DNA from: an uncultured Bacteroidaceae bacterium | GTDB taxonomy: Bacteria > Bacteroidota > Bacteroidia > Bacteroidales > Bacteroidaceae | Direction of reading: 5' to 3' | Assembly (NCBI GenBank): GCA_905235575.1 | Contig: CAJOLZ010000014.1 | Coordinates: 42,250 to 106,249, forward strand | DNA: 64,000 bases | In this document: one piece after another, positions 52,617 to 61,146 of the stretch | How the letters are laid out: each line of letters begins with the position of its first letter | Numbering within the stretch: position 1 is the stretch's first letter | The notes under the pieces: model-generated | Seen by the model: the letters and a program-made list of their open reading frames with translations, nothing else | Told to the model about the DNA's origin: nothing | Databases searched by the model: none | Position numbers and translations under genes: made by a program

Positions 52617-54089
52617 CTATTTGCGCTGCTTCCAATACTGCGGTACGAAGAGGAAGAGTACGGTATAGATTTCGAGACGTCCCACAAGCATATAGAAACT
52701 CATGAGCCACTTGCCGGAGGCCGGTATGTGGGCAAAAGTAGATGCAGGTCCGGTGAGGCCTGTGCCAGGTCCGACGTTGCTGAGCATACTAATGCAACTG
52801 CCGAGCGAGGTGTCGATGTCGATGCCGAGATAGGTGAAGAAGACCATTCCGATGACCACAAGCAGGGCATAAATAATAATGAAAGAGAGGGTTCGGCGCA
52901 CAAGGGCATTGGGAATTATCTGGCTGTTGACACGCACAGCGAGTACGGCTCGGGGGTGGAGCTGGCGGATGAGTTCGTTGAAAGCAGTCTTGACGGCTAT
53001 GATGACGCGTATCACCTTAATACCTCCTGCGGTACTGCCGGCACAGGCACCTATGCCCATGATGAAGACGGTGGGCATCCAGAAAGCACCTCCCCACGCG
53101 ACGTAGTCGAAACGCTGGGCCGAATATCCGGTGCTGGTGATGTTGGTGGCTACATGGAAGAGGGATGAACGGAAACTTTCTTCTATTCCGCCAGGCAGCG
53201 TGGAGATGTTCTCGGCGGGTACGGGAGCGAGGTAGAAGGAAACGAAGAAGAATACGACCATGGCTGCCACCATGAAGAGATAGACATGCAGTTCTTCGTT
53301 GCGGAGCAGGACACGGGCGCGACGCACGCTGAGGTAGTAGAAGAGATTGAAGTTGACACCGCTGAGTATCATGAAGATGGATGCGGCGTACTCGATATAG
53401 GTAGATTGGAAATAAGCGATGCTGGCGCTGTGGGTGCTGAAGCCTCCGGTGGCTATCGTGGTCATGGCATGGCACACGGCATCGAAGATGTCCATCGGAC
53501 CAACCCAGTACACTACAGCACAAGTGAAGGTGAGAATGAGATAGATGAGTAGGAGCCGTCGGGCGGTGCTGGATATCTTTGGTCGCAGTTTCTCACTCTC
53601 TACTCCGGGAACTTCGGCAGAGAAGATGCTGGAGTTGCGCATCTCGTAGCTCGGTATGAGTGCGATGGTGAAGACAACGATACCGAGTCCGCCCATCCAC
53701 TGGGTGATACTGCGCCAGAACTTGAGCCCATGTCCCAGACTGTCTATGTCTGTGATGCAGGTGGCACCTGTGGTGGTGAATCCGCTCATAGTCTCAAAGA
53801 AGGCGCTGCTGAGGTTCATGTCTTCGAGCAGCATGAAAGGTATGAGCCCGAGGACGGTGAACATCACCCACGCAAGGGAGACGACGAGGAAGTTCTCAGT
53901 ACGTGTCGTGCGCTGGCGATTGCTGTTGCGCCCTGCTATCTTGCAGATGCCGCCCGAGAGAAAGCAGAGTGCAGCGGTGATGAGAAAAGCGTAGGTGTCG
54001 CCGTCTCCGTAGTAGAGAGTGACTGCTATGGTGAGCATCAGAAAGAAGCCTTCCATGAGCAGCAGCGAGCCGAAGATGCTTTTCTTCAT
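52617..54089 (-). CDS. trkH: TrkH-family potassium uptake protein
   Basis: 490 aa with about 12 helices in four pore repeats. The selectivity-filter segments are FETMSGFTTTGATC, MTTIATGGFSTHSAS, FHVATNITSTGYSA and CISMLSNVGPGTGLTGP, each holding the filter Gly. It forms the K+ channel of Trk systems in the inner membrane. The usual regulatory TrkA gene is not nearby. It follows nadB by 19 nt on the minus strand. Confidence 0.95.
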   Translation of the reverse strand: MKKSIFGSLLLMEGFFLMLTIAVTLYYGDGDTYAFLITAALCFLSGGICKIAGRNSNRQRTTRTENFLVVSLAWVMFTVLGLIPFMLLEDMNLSSAFFETMSGFTTTGATCITDIDSLGHGLKFWRSITQWMGGLGIVVFTIALIPSYEMRNSSIFSAEVPGVESEKLRPKISSTARRLLLIYLILTFTCAVVYWVGPMDIFDAVCHAMTTIATGGFSTHSASIAYFQSTYIEYAASIFMILSGVNFNLFYYLSVRRARVLLRNEELHVYLFMVAAMVVFFFVSFYLAPVPAENISTLPGGIEESFRSSLFHVATNITSTGYSAQRFDYVAWGGAFWMPTVFIMGIGACAGSTAGGIKVIRVIIAVKTAFNELIRQLHPRAVLAVRVNSQIIPNALVRRTLSFIIIYALLVVIGMVFFTYLGIDIDTSLGSCISMLSNVGPGTGLTGPASTFAHIPASGKWLMSFYMLVGRLEIYTVLFLFVPQYWKQRK

Positions 54090-54108
54090 TTTTCTTTTTT
54101 AGTGACAA

Positions 54109-55701
54109 TTATGAATTGTTCTCAAGAGCGTGTTTGGGATAGTCGATGGTGTAGTGTAGTCCACGACTTTCCTTACGTTCGATGGCTTGTCGGGTGATGA
54201 GGTAACCGACGTTTATCATGTTGCGGAGTTCGCAGATGTCCTTGGTTGGTTTTACGCGCTTGAACAGGTGTTCGGTCTCTTCGTAGAGCAGGTCGAGACG
54301 TTCCCAGGCGCGGTGTAGTCGCAGGTCGCTGCGGACGATTCCCACGTAGGTACTCATTATCTGGTTTACTTCTTTCACATCCTGAGCGATGAGCACTTTC
54401 TCCTCGTTCGTCATGGTGCCTTCGTCGTTCCATTCAGGAACCTTGTCGTTATACTGATACTGGTCGATGACTTCGAGTGAGTGTCGTGCTGCAGCATCGG
54501 CATATACGACAGCCTCAATGAGGGAGTTGCTGGCAAGTCGGTTACCGCCATGCAGTCCGGTGCAGGAACATTCGCCTACGGCATAGAGGCGTCGGATGCT
54601 GCTCTGCCCGTCGAGGTCAACCTTGATGCCTCCGCACATATAGTGTGCACTGGGTGCCACGGGGATGTACTGTTTTGTGATGTCGATGCCGATGCTCAGA
54701 CATTTGGCATAGATATTGGGGAAGTGGTGTTTTGTTTGCTCGGGGTCTTTGTGTGTGACATCAAGACAGACATGGTCCAGTCCGTGTATTTTCATTTCGC
54801 GGTCGATGGCTCTGGCTACGATGTCTCGCGGTGCCAGTGAGAGGCGTTCGTCGTACTTCTGCATGAATTCCTCGCCGTTGGGCAGTCGCAGGATGCCTCC
54901 GTAGCCGCGCATAGCTTCGGTGATGAGGTAGGCGGGATGTGTCTCCTGCGGATTATAGAGCACGGTGGGATGGAACTGTACGAATTCCATGTCTTTCACT
55001 TTACCTTTGGCTCGATAGAGCATTGCTATGCCATCGCCCGTCGCGATATTGGGGTTCGAGGTGGATGCATAGATGGCTCCGGTGCCACCGGTGGCCATCA
55101 GTGTGACGCGGCTCAGATAGGTGTCCACCTTTCCTGTCGCTGGATTCAGGATGTAGGCTCCGTAACATTCGATGTCGGGAGTGCGTCGTGTCACACGAAT
55201 GCCGAGGTGGTGTTGGGTGATGATTTCCACGGCAAAATGGTTCTCGAGAATCTCTATATTGGGGTTCTTGCGCACTGCTTCCATGAGTCCGCGCTGTATC
55301 TCGGCTCCCGTGTCGTCGGCATGGTGCAGGATGCGGAATTCGGAGTGTCCGCCTTCGCGATGCAGGTCGAAGTCGCCCTGTTCGTTCTTATCGAAGTTCA
55401 CACCCCATCGCAGCAGGTCGCGAATGCCGTCGGGTGCATTGCGTACCACCTGTTCCACGGCTGCGGGGTCACTGATGTAGTCGCCTGCAATCATGGTATC
55501 CTGGATGTGTTTCTCGAAGTTGTCCACCAGCAGGTTCGTCACCGAAGCGATGCCGCCCTGCGCCTTGGCGGTGTTGGCCTCTTCGAGGGTAGTCTTGCAC
55601 ACCAGTGCCACCCGTCCTTTGCCTGTGTCGGCCACTTTCAGCGCATAGCTCATTCCAGCCACTCCGCCACCGATAATAAGGAAATCGTATTTGTGTATCA
55701 T
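54109..55701 (-). CDS. nadB: L-aspartate oxidase
   Basis: 530 aa. FAD motif YDFLIIGGGVAGMSYALKVA, TAKAQGGIASV, HREGGHSEFRILHHADDTGAEIQ with active-site residues, APSAHYMCGGIKVDLDGQSS and VGECSCTGLHGGNRLASNSLIEA. It oxidises L-aspartate to iminoaspartate (with fumarate as acceptor in anaerobes), which NadA uses. Operon: nadB-trkH. Divergent from the dacB-like gene across a ~130-nt region with two -7 boxes. Confidence 0.97.
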   Translation of the reverse strand: MIHKYDFLIIGGGVAGMSYALKVADTGKGRVALVCKTTLEEANTAKAQGGIASVTNLLVDNFEKHIQDTMIAGDYISDPAAVEQVVRNAPDGIRDLLRWGVNFDKNEQGDFDLHREGGHSEFRILHHADDTGAEIQRGLMEAVRKNPNIEILENHFAVEIITQHHLGIRVTRRTPDIECYGAYILNPATGKVDTYLSRVTLMATGGTGAIYASTSNPNIATGDGIAMLYRAKGKVKDMEFVQFHPTVLYNPQETHPAYLITEAMRGYGGILRLPNGEEFMQKYDERLSLAPRDIVARAIDREMKIHGLDHVCLDVTHKDPEQTKHHFPNIYAKCLSIGIDITKQYIPVAPSAHYMCGGIKVDLDGQSSIRRLYAVGECSCTGLHGGNRLASNSLIEAVVYADAAARHSLEVIDQYQYNDKVPEWNDEGTMTNEEKVLIAQDVKEVNQIMSTYVGIVRSDLRLHRAWERLDLLYEETEHLFKRVKPTKDICELRNMINVGYLITRQAIERKESRGLHYTIDYPKHALENNS

Positions 55702-55749
55702 GGGTTCTGAATTTGCTTATTTTTGTTTTATAATGATGTATTTCAAAGA

Positions 55750-55757
55750 CAAAAGTA
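55750..55757 (-). promoter_or_regulatory. -7 box of nadB-trkH
   Basis: TACTTTTG on the minus strand, giving a leader of about 45 nt to the nadB ATG at 55701. Confidence 0.6.
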
Positions 55758-55800
55758 CAGAAAAAGTCGGCTCGTTGTATCTTCTTATTGTTTTTTTCTT

Positions 55801-55808
55801 TACCTTTG
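55801..55808 (+). promoter_or_regulatory. -7 box of the D-Ala-D-Ala carboxypeptidase gene
   Basis: TACCTTTG, 24 bp before the ATG at 55832. It supports that start over the longer frame at 55691, whose extra codons span the promoter. Confidence 0.65.
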
Positions 55809-55831
55809 TCGGGAATAATGCAGTTTCAGGC

Positions 55832-57145
55832 ATGACATGCCATCGAAAATATAAGTATTTCGCGTCATTTGGCGTTGCTTTGCTGCTCGTTTCTTGTGGG
55901 ACGCAGCGAAGAGTAGTCACGTCGTCGGTGCCCGACGACATGCCGCAGCAAGTGGTTGCTTTGACCACGATGACGCCGCAGCCTGTGGTGCAGGTGGCTC
56001 CGATTGTAGAGGCTCCTGTGGTGCAGCAGCGCGAAGTGACATGGGAAGAGCGGAAGCAACATGGCTTGGATTCGCTTTGCAGCCAACAACTTTTTCAGAC
56101 CTCTCAGTTAGGAATGTACGTTTATGATCTTACTGAGGGTCGTCCCCTTTATACGCTTAACACCACACAGCGCATGCGTCCTGCTTCGTGCCAGAAACTG
56201 ATTACCAGCGTCTCGGCCTATTTTTATCTGGGTTCTGCCTTTCAGTTCACCACTCAGCTCTGCATTGCGGGACGGGTGAGTGGGGGAGTTCTCACCGGCG
56301 ATGTATATGTAGTTGGAAGCATGGACCCCCTGTTATCACGTGCTGATGTGAAGCAATTGGCCGCAGCGTTGCGCAGCGAGGGCATCAGTCGCGTCTCTGG
56401 ACGTCTCTATGTCGACCTCAGCATGAAAGACGACCTCGGTTACGGATGGGGCTGGAGTTGGGACGATGACTACGGACCGCTGTCGGCACTCATGGTCGAC
56501 TGCAAGGACCAGTTCGCTTCTCTGTGGGTGGCTGAATTGGGACGGGCAGGCATTCAACTGCAGAACAAATCGGTTCAGACAAAGACCTATAACGGTACGG
56601 GGCGTGCCGTGGCTGCCGTGGCGCACAGCATAGACGAGGTGATGATTCCGATGCTCAAGAAAAGCGAGAACATCTTTGCCGAGTGCGTCTTCTATCAGAT
56701 TGCCGCCTGCGGTGGACAGAAGGCTGCCTCACGGAAACATGCCCAGACGAAGATTAACAGCCTGATAACGCAACTCGGACTGCCGGCCGACCTCTATACG
56801 GTTGCCGACGGAAGCGGTCTTTCGCCCTACAACTACGTGACACCCGAGCTGCTCGTGGCCATTCTCAACTACGCCTATTCCCAGCCCGGCATCTTCGAAC
56901 GGCTCTATGCCGACCTGCCCATTGCCGGAGTCGACGGCACGCTGGAGAAACGAATGCTCGATACGCGTGCTGCCGGAAACGTGCATGCCAAGACGGGCAC
57001 GGTGACGGGCGTCTCCTCGCTTGCGGGCTATCTGACCGCCTCCAACGGGCATCTCCTCAGTTTCTGCATTCTCAACCAGGGTGTCTCGCAGTCCGCCTTG
57101 GGCCGCGCTTTCCAGGACCAGGTGTGCACCTATTTGTGTAATTAG
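55832..57145 (+). CDS. dacB: D-alanyl-D-alanine carboxypeptidase/endopeptidase (S13, PBP4-type) lipoprotein
   Basis: 437 aa. Lipoprotein signal ending LLLVSCGTQ, a Pro/Val-rich linker, then the penicillin-binding fold: RPASCQKLITSVSAYF (SxxK), KKSENIFAECVFYQ (SxN) and VHAKTGTVTGVSSLAGYL (KTG). DGSGLSPYNYVTP is typical of family S13. It trims D-Ala from, or cleaves crosslinks in, peptidoglycan outside the inner membrane. It is slightly shorter than E. coli DacB, with a reduced insert domain. Confidence 0.93.
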   Translation: MTCHRKYKYFASFGVALLLVSCGTQRRVVTSSVPDDMPQQVVALTTMTPQPVVQVAPIVEAPVVQQREVTWEERKQHGLDSLCSQQLFQTSQLGMYVYDLTEGRPLYTLNTTQRMRPASCQKLITSVSAYFYLGSAFQFTTQLCIAGRVSGGVLTGDVYVVGSMDPLLSRADVKQLAAALRSEGISRVSGRLYVDLSMKDDLGYGWGWSWDDDYGPLSALMVDCKDQFASLWVAELGRAGIQLQNKSVQTKTYNGTGRAVAAVAHSIDEVMIPMLKKSENIFAECVFYQIAACGGQKAASRKHAQTKINSLITQLGLPADLYTVADGSGLSPYNYVTPELLVAILNYAYSQPGIFERLYADLPIAGVDGTLEKRMLDTRAAGNVHAKTGTVTGVSSLAGYLTASNGHLLSFCILNQGVSQSALGRAFQDQVCTYLCN

Positions 57146-57180
57146 GAATTAAAAGTGAACGATATAAAAAGTCTGTGATT

Positions 57181-57834
57181 ATGAAGAAAATTATGACAAT
57201 CATGCTGCTGGGCGTAAGTATGAGCGCAGTGGCACAAAACGAAAAAACCTGCATCGAATGGCAGAACCAGTTCGAGCGTGAAGTGACGGTGCTGAAAGCC
57301 GATGTCACCAGCCTGAAGGCCAAGACCAAGGTGGACAAAAGCACTGAGTTGAAGAACGAGTTGAAGCAGAAGCAGTCCGACCTGAAGGCCGCCAACACCA
57401 ACCTGAAAGTGGCCAAGAAAGCCGTGGCCAGCGAGAAGGCTGCCGAGAAGGCCATACTGAAGGCCACCAGTCAGTCCGCCAAGCTGCAGCAGAAGAAGGA
57501 CAAGGCAGACAACGCCGTGATAAAGTCCCAGCAGGCTGCTGCAAAGGCTGAGAAGAAAGTTTCCGCCGCACAGCAGAAACTCGAGAAGGCTCGCCAGGAC
57601 GCCGACAAGAAGATTGCTGCTGCCGAGCAGAATCTCGACAAGGCACGCCAGGATGCCGACAAGGCAAACAGCGTCATTGACAAGGCTAAGCAGAACGTGT
57701 CGAGCATCCAGAACGACAGCGACATCGCAGATGCTGCCATCAAGAAAGCCAACGAGCAGAAGGCTGCTGCCAAGCAGATGATTACATCGAAAATCATCGT
57801 TCGTCCCGACGGCTCGAGCGGCACCACCAAGTGA
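57181..57834 (+). CDS. secreted Ala/Lys-rich coiled-coil protein
   Basis: 217 aa from MKKIMTIMLLGVSMSAVAQ (signal peptide); a GTG two codons earlier is less likely. Residues ~30-195 are almost uninterrupted heptad-like helix rich in Ala, Lys, Gln and Glu, including near-repeats (LEKARQDADKKIAAAEQ and LDKARQDADKANSV). The only Cys is near the mature N-terminus (EKTCIEWQ). It ends with a short IIVRPDGSSGTTK. No family is recognised; a structural or spacer role in the periplasm is a guess. A terminator follows. Confidence 0.75.
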   Translation: MKKIMTIMLLGVSMSAVAQNEKTCIEWQNQFEREVTVLKADVTSLKAKTKVDKSTELKNELKQKQSDLKAANTNLKVAKKAVASEKAAEKAILKATSQSAKLQQKKDKADNAVIKSQQAAAKAEKKVSAAQQKLEKARQDADKKIAAAEQNLDKARQDADKANSVIDKAKQNVSSIQNDSDIADAAIKKANEQKAAAKQMITSKIIVRPDGSSGTTK

Positions 57835-57890
57835 AACTACGAAACGCGTCGACCTAAAAAACTTTCAAACCTAACCTAAACAATTGCCTG

Positions 57891-57923
57891 AGCCTCCCTA
57901 TTCGTAGCGGAGGCTTTTCTTTT
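57891..57923 (+). terminator. intrinsic terminator after the coiled-coil gene
   Basis: AGCCTCC (57891-57897) pairs with GGAGGCT (57909-57915), followed by TTTCTTTT. Confidence 0.88.
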
Positions 57924-58150
57924 GCTCAATCAGAAACTGATTTGTACGGAAATCGGAAGATTGACATCCTCATGCTGTCGCGAGGGGCATCGGAAAACGC
58001 TGTGAGAAGCAGTGAGAATCGGTGCCCTTCGCTGCGTTGTGGTGAAGAGCGAAATACGTCGCGAATATAACCGCTTGATTCCCAGTGTTCCCTATTTCTG
58101 CGTTTCCTTCTTCTCTCCCGAGATTTTCCGTCGGAAACGCGCTTTTTAGG

Positions 58151-58224
58151 AAAACGCACCGTGGTGCGACGGCCATCGCAATACGCTGCGACAGACGACG
58201 AGCCACGTTGCGATGCGACGAAAA
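58151..58224. repeat. 22-bp-period intergenic element, copy 12
   Basis: AAAACGCACC start with two good units (GCACCGTGGTGC, GACGGCCATC, GCAATACGCTGC, GACAGACGAC) and a drifted third ending in GACGAAAA. It is upstream of the CoA-transferase, far from the preceding gene, which already has a terminator. Confidence 0.87.
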
Positions 58225-58415
58225 CCGTTCTGCTCGGATTTCCGTTCAGACAAGTGTAAATAGTTTTTTATCGTTCTCATCCCCCACATATTGCACAGAA
58301 TCCCCTCCCGTGCTCCGACGTGCAGTGTGCCGTTTGCAGGGGTTCGCGCGCGAAACATTTGTCGTCGGGATCAAAATTTCCTTTCCCATAATTTCCGTTT
58401 CTAAATTAGTATTTG

Positions 58416-58423
58416 TAACTTTG
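58416..58423 (+). promoter_or_regulatory. -7 box of the acetate CoA-transferase gene
   Basis: TAACTTTG, with about 40 nt of A/T-rich leader to the ATG at 58469, suits a strongly expressed fermentation gene. Confidence 0.6.
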
Positions 58424-58468
58424 CACGGATTTTTCCGAAAAAATCACTAAAACCTTATAAATTAGAGA

Positions 58469-59980
58469 ATGGAATTCAAGAAAATTAGTGCAGTCGAAGC
58501 GGCTGCTATGATTCAGAACGGGCAGAGTTTAGGCCTGAGTGGATTCACTCCCGCCGGCGTTCCCAAGAGTGTTCCTGCTGAGGTTGCCAAGCGTGCCGAG
58601 GCCGAACATGCAGCCGGCCGTCCCTTCAAAGTGAACATCTTCACCGGCGCCAGCACGGGACAGAGCTGCGACGGCGACCTGACAAATGCTCACGCCCTCA
58701 ACTTCCGTGCCCCTTACACCACCAATCCCGACTTCCGCAAGCATGTCAACCTGAACGAGCTGGCATACAGCGACTTGAACCTTTCGAACATGGCCACCCA
58801 GCTGCGCCAAGGCTATCTGGGCGATGTCAACTGGGCCATCATCGAGGCCTGCGCACTGGAGAAAGTGGGCAACAAGGCACACATCTATCTGACCGCTGCC
58901 GGCGGTATAAGTCCCACCGTGTGCCGTCTGGCCACCGAGGGCATCATCATCGAACTGAACGCCTTCCACGAACCCTCGTGTATGGGCATCCACGATGTCT
59001 ATGAGGTGGAGGACCACCCCTATCGCAAGCCCATCATGATAACCAAGGCCAGCGACCGCATCGGCAAGCCCTACATCGAGGTGGACGCCGACCGCATCGT
59101 GGGCGTGGTGGAATGCAACATCCCCGACGAGGCACGCTCCTTCAAGGATCCGGACCCCATCACCACGCAGATAGGCCAGAACGTGGCCGACTTCCTGCTG
59201 GCCAACCTGAAGAGCGGCAAGATACCTTCGTCGTTCCTCAACCTGCAGAGCGGCGTGGGCAGCGGTGCCAACGCTGTGCTGGGCGCACTGGGCCACTGTC
59301 CCGAAGTGCCCAACTTCAGCATCTATACGGAGGTGCTCCAGGACGCTCCCGTGCAACTGATGCGCGACGGACGCGTGCTCAGCGCCAGTGCATGCTCGCT
59401 CACCGTCACCAACGAATGCCTGAAGGGCATCTACCGCGACATGGACTTCTTCCGTGACAAACTGGTATTGCGCCCCTCGGAAATAAGCAACAACCCCGAG
59501 GTGATTGCCCGCATCGGCGTATGCTCGCTCAACACCGCCATCGAAGCCGACATATACGGACACGTGAACAGCACCAAGATATGCGGCACCAAGATGATGA
59601 ACGGCATCGGCGGTTCGGCTGACTTCACCAACTCGGCCTACCTCTCCATCTTCACCTGCGGCAGTACCACCAAGGGCGGAGCCATCTCGAGCATCGTACC
59701 CTTCTGCTCGCACATCGACCACACGAACCATTTCATCGACGCCGTGATTACCGAATACGGCGTGGCCGACCTGCGCGGAAAGAGCGACATGCAGAAAGCA
59801 GAGGAAATCATAAAGGTGGCACACCCCGACTATCAGCCCCTGTTGCGCGACTACATGAAGTATGCCGAGCGCTACAGCGGACACACGCATCACTGCCTCT
59901 CGGCTGCCTTTGCAATGCACGACACATTCCTGCGCAAAGGTGACATGCGCCTGACCGACCTGGCCGAATATATCAAGTAA
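58469..59980 (+). CDS. succinyl-CoA:acetate CoA-transferase / acetyl-CoA hydrolase family
   Basis: 503 aa. NGQSLGLSGFTPAGVPKSVP, NIFTGASTGQSCDGDL, LNLQSGVGSGANAVLGAL, and SIYTEVLQDAPVQL with the catalytic Glu that forms the CoA thioester. The late segment IITEYG-like is AVITEYGVADLRGKS. It exchanges CoA between succinyl- or propionyl-CoA and acetate, which saves energy in succinate/propionate fermentation and complements the fumarate reductase in this window. It is monocistronic, with a terminator 20 nt after the stop. The exact donor/acceptor pair cannot be read. Confidence 0.92.
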   Translation: MEFKKISAVEAAAMIQNGQSLGLSGFTPAGVPKSVPAEVAKRAEAEHAAGRPFKVNIFTGASTGQSCDGDLTNAHALNFRAPYTTNPDFRKHVNLNELAYSDLNLSNMATQLRQGYLGDVNWAIIEACALEKVGNKAHIYLTAAGGISPTVCRLATEGIIIELNAFHEPSCMGIHDVYEVEDHPYRKPIMITKASDRIGKPYIEVDADRIVGVVECNIPDEARSFKDPDPITTQIGQNVADFLLANLKSGKIPSSFLNLQSGVGSGANAVLGALGHCPEVPNFSIYTEVLQDAPVQLMRDGRVLSASACSLTVTNECLKGIYRDMDFFRDKLVLRPSEISNNPEVIARIGVCSLNTAIEADIYGHVNSTKICGTKMMNGIGGSADFTNSAYLSIFTCGSTTKGGAISSIVPFCSHIDHTNHFIDAVITEYGVADLRGKSDMQKAEEIIKVAHPDYQPLLRDYMKYAERYSGHTHHCLSAAFAMHDTFLRKGDMRLTDLAEYIK

Positions 59981-60000
59981 GCGAAGATATTTGCACACAG

Positions 60001-60035
60001 AAAAAGCCGCAGACACATCCGCCTGCGGCTTTTTT
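60001..60035 (+). terminator. intrinsic terminator of the CoA-transferase gene
   Basis: AAAAAGCCGCAG (60001-60012) pairs with CTGCGGCTTTTTT (60023-60035). Confidence 0.95.
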
Positions 60036-60127
60036 ATGCCCAAAGGTCCTGAGGTGGAATGTATGTTCTTATGTCGTGATGAAAACTTCGGGTATTGGCC
60101 CTTTTTCCCCCATTTAGCCCTCTTTGC

Positions 60128-60141
60128 TTGACTTAAATCAA
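60128..60141. promoter_or_regulatory. FNR/CRP-like palindrome
   Basis: TTGACTTAAATCAA matches TTGAT-N4-ATCAA at 9 of 10 specified bases. It sits in a longer inverted repeat (CTCTTT..., ...AAGAG). It is centred about 80 bp upstream of the predicted start of the RNA at 60216. Confidence 0.45.
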
Positions 60142-60203
60142 GAAAGAGATGCTAAAAAACATGTTTTTCGTGCCGAAATGCGTACCGAAAGTCGAAATCT
60201 ATA

Positions 60204-60211
60204 TACTTTTG
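60204..60211 (+). promoter_or_regulatory. -7 box of the candidate ncRNA
   Basis: TACTTTTG with no recognisable -33 element, which would be consistent with dependence on an activator at 60128. Confidence 0.6.
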
Positions 60212-60215
60212 CATC

Positions 60216-60390
60216 GTCAAACGGGAACAAACCGCGAGACAGACAAAAAGCAAATGTATCCCCGCGGGGAACAAAAGATATAGTGTTGTTAGTTTAGTTT
60301 AAGGTTTAAAGAAAGTTTTTAGGTTAAAAAGTTTTTGCAACTTTTTTAGACGCTTGCTCTACTGTGAAGTAGGGCAATTGTTCTTTTTAT
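60216..60390 (+). ncRNA. candidate small RNA of about 175 nt
   Basis: It lies between a -7 box (60204-60211) and an intrinsic terminator (60354-60390), while udk has its own promoter downstream. It contains a 10-bp palindrome CCCCGCGGGG (60260-60269), an AAAAAGTT/AACTTTTT hairpin (60326-60346) and an A/T-rich middle. A nine-codon reading frame (MYPRGEQKI, 60254-60283) is present, so a leader peptide is an alternative. It does not look like 6S RNA, RNase P RNA, SRP RNA or tmRNA. Confidence 0.5.
60354..60390 (+). terminator. intrinsic terminator of the candidate ncRNA
   Basis: TTGCTCTAC (60354-60362) pairs fully with GTAGGGCAA (60369-60377, one G-U) around a TGTGAA loop, then TTGTTCTTTTTA. Confidence 0.85.
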
Positions 60391-60455
60391 AGGTACCCTT
60401 TCTTTTCTTACCCCACCACCCCGACTGCCTCAGCTTCAAAAAACATCATCATTGT

Positions 60456-60486
60456 TTTGTGCTTCCCCTGCTTTTGCGTACATTTG
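60456..60486 (+). promoter_or_regulatory. promoter of udk-mltF
   Basis: TTTG at 60456-60459, exactly 19-bp spacer, TACATTTG at 60479-60486. The ATG at 60531 is about 40 nt beyond the predicted start. Confidence 0.75.
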
Positions 60487-60530
60487 CTGCAGAAAAAGGA
60501 TGTTCAACACCCAAAAAAGACACGGCAGCA

Positions 60531-61142
60531 ATGTATATCATAGGAATTGCCGGTGGAACAGGCTCGGGAAAAACCACCGTCGTAAAGCGGATTGTGGAGA
60601 CACTGCCTCAGGGTAAGGTGGCGGTCATTCCGCAGGATTCGTATTACAACGACACCTCCCACCTGACCATGGAGCAGCGCAGGCGCATCAATTTTGACCA
60701 TCCCGACGCTTTCGACTGGCCCCTGCTGACGCGCCACATACAGATGCTGCGACGTGGCGAGAGCATCGAACAGCCCACATACAGCTTCCTCATAAGCAAC
60801 CGACTCGAGGAGACCATCCACGTGGAACCCTGCGAGGTGCTCATCATCGAGGGTATCATGGCGCTGTGGAAGGAAGAACTGCGCGACTTGATGGACTTGA
60901 AAATCTTCTTAGATACCGATGCCGACGAACGTCTCATCCGCATCATAGAGCGCGATACGCTGGAACGAGGACGCACCGCACAGATGGTCATCGACCGCTA
61001 TCGCAACGTGCTGAAGCCCATGCACGAGGAATTCATCGAACCCACAAAACGCTATGCCGACCTGATAATTCCGCAGAGTATCGACAACCTGTGCGCAATC
61101 GAAACCATACAAACATACATTCATAAGAATACCGGACTATAA
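60531..61142 (+). CDS. udk: uridine kinase
   Basis: 203 aa. Walker A loop IIGIAGGTGSGKTTVVKRI, then VIPQDSYYNDTSHLTMEQRRRINFDHPDAFDW with substrate-contact residues, and LIIEGIMAL. ERDTLERGRTAQMVIDRY is the lid. It phosphorylates uridine and cytidine in salvage. ATG 60531 is chosen because the promoter overlaps the longer frame starting at 60459. It lies 4 nt before the transglycosylase. Confidence 0.97.
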   Translation: MYIIGIAGGTGSGKTTVVKRIVETLPQGKVAVIPQDSYYNDTSHLTMEQRRRINFDHPDAFDWPLLTRHIQMLRRGESIEQPTYSFLISNRLEETIHVEPCEVLIIEGIMALWKEELRDLMDLKIFLDTDADERLIRIIERDTLERGRTAQMVIDRYRNVLKPMHEEFIEPTKRYADLIIPQSIDNLCAIETIQTYIHKNTGL

Positions 61143-61146
61143 ATCG

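Larger units (their letters stand above)
57924..58468. other. intergenic region before the CoA-transferase
   Basis: No gene is supported in about 545 nt. It includes repeat copy 12 (58151-58224) and the -7 box at 58416. The stretch 57930-58145 shows no clear signal, only short inverted words such as TCGGAAA. Confidence 0.5.

Noticed and set aside
58529..60043. 504-codon minus-strand open frame
   Set aside because: Complement of the acetate CoA-transferase; no recognisable motif.
60216..60390. Small RNA as 6S RNA
   Set aside because: The 5' and 3' ends are not complementary and there is no long rod with a central bubble.
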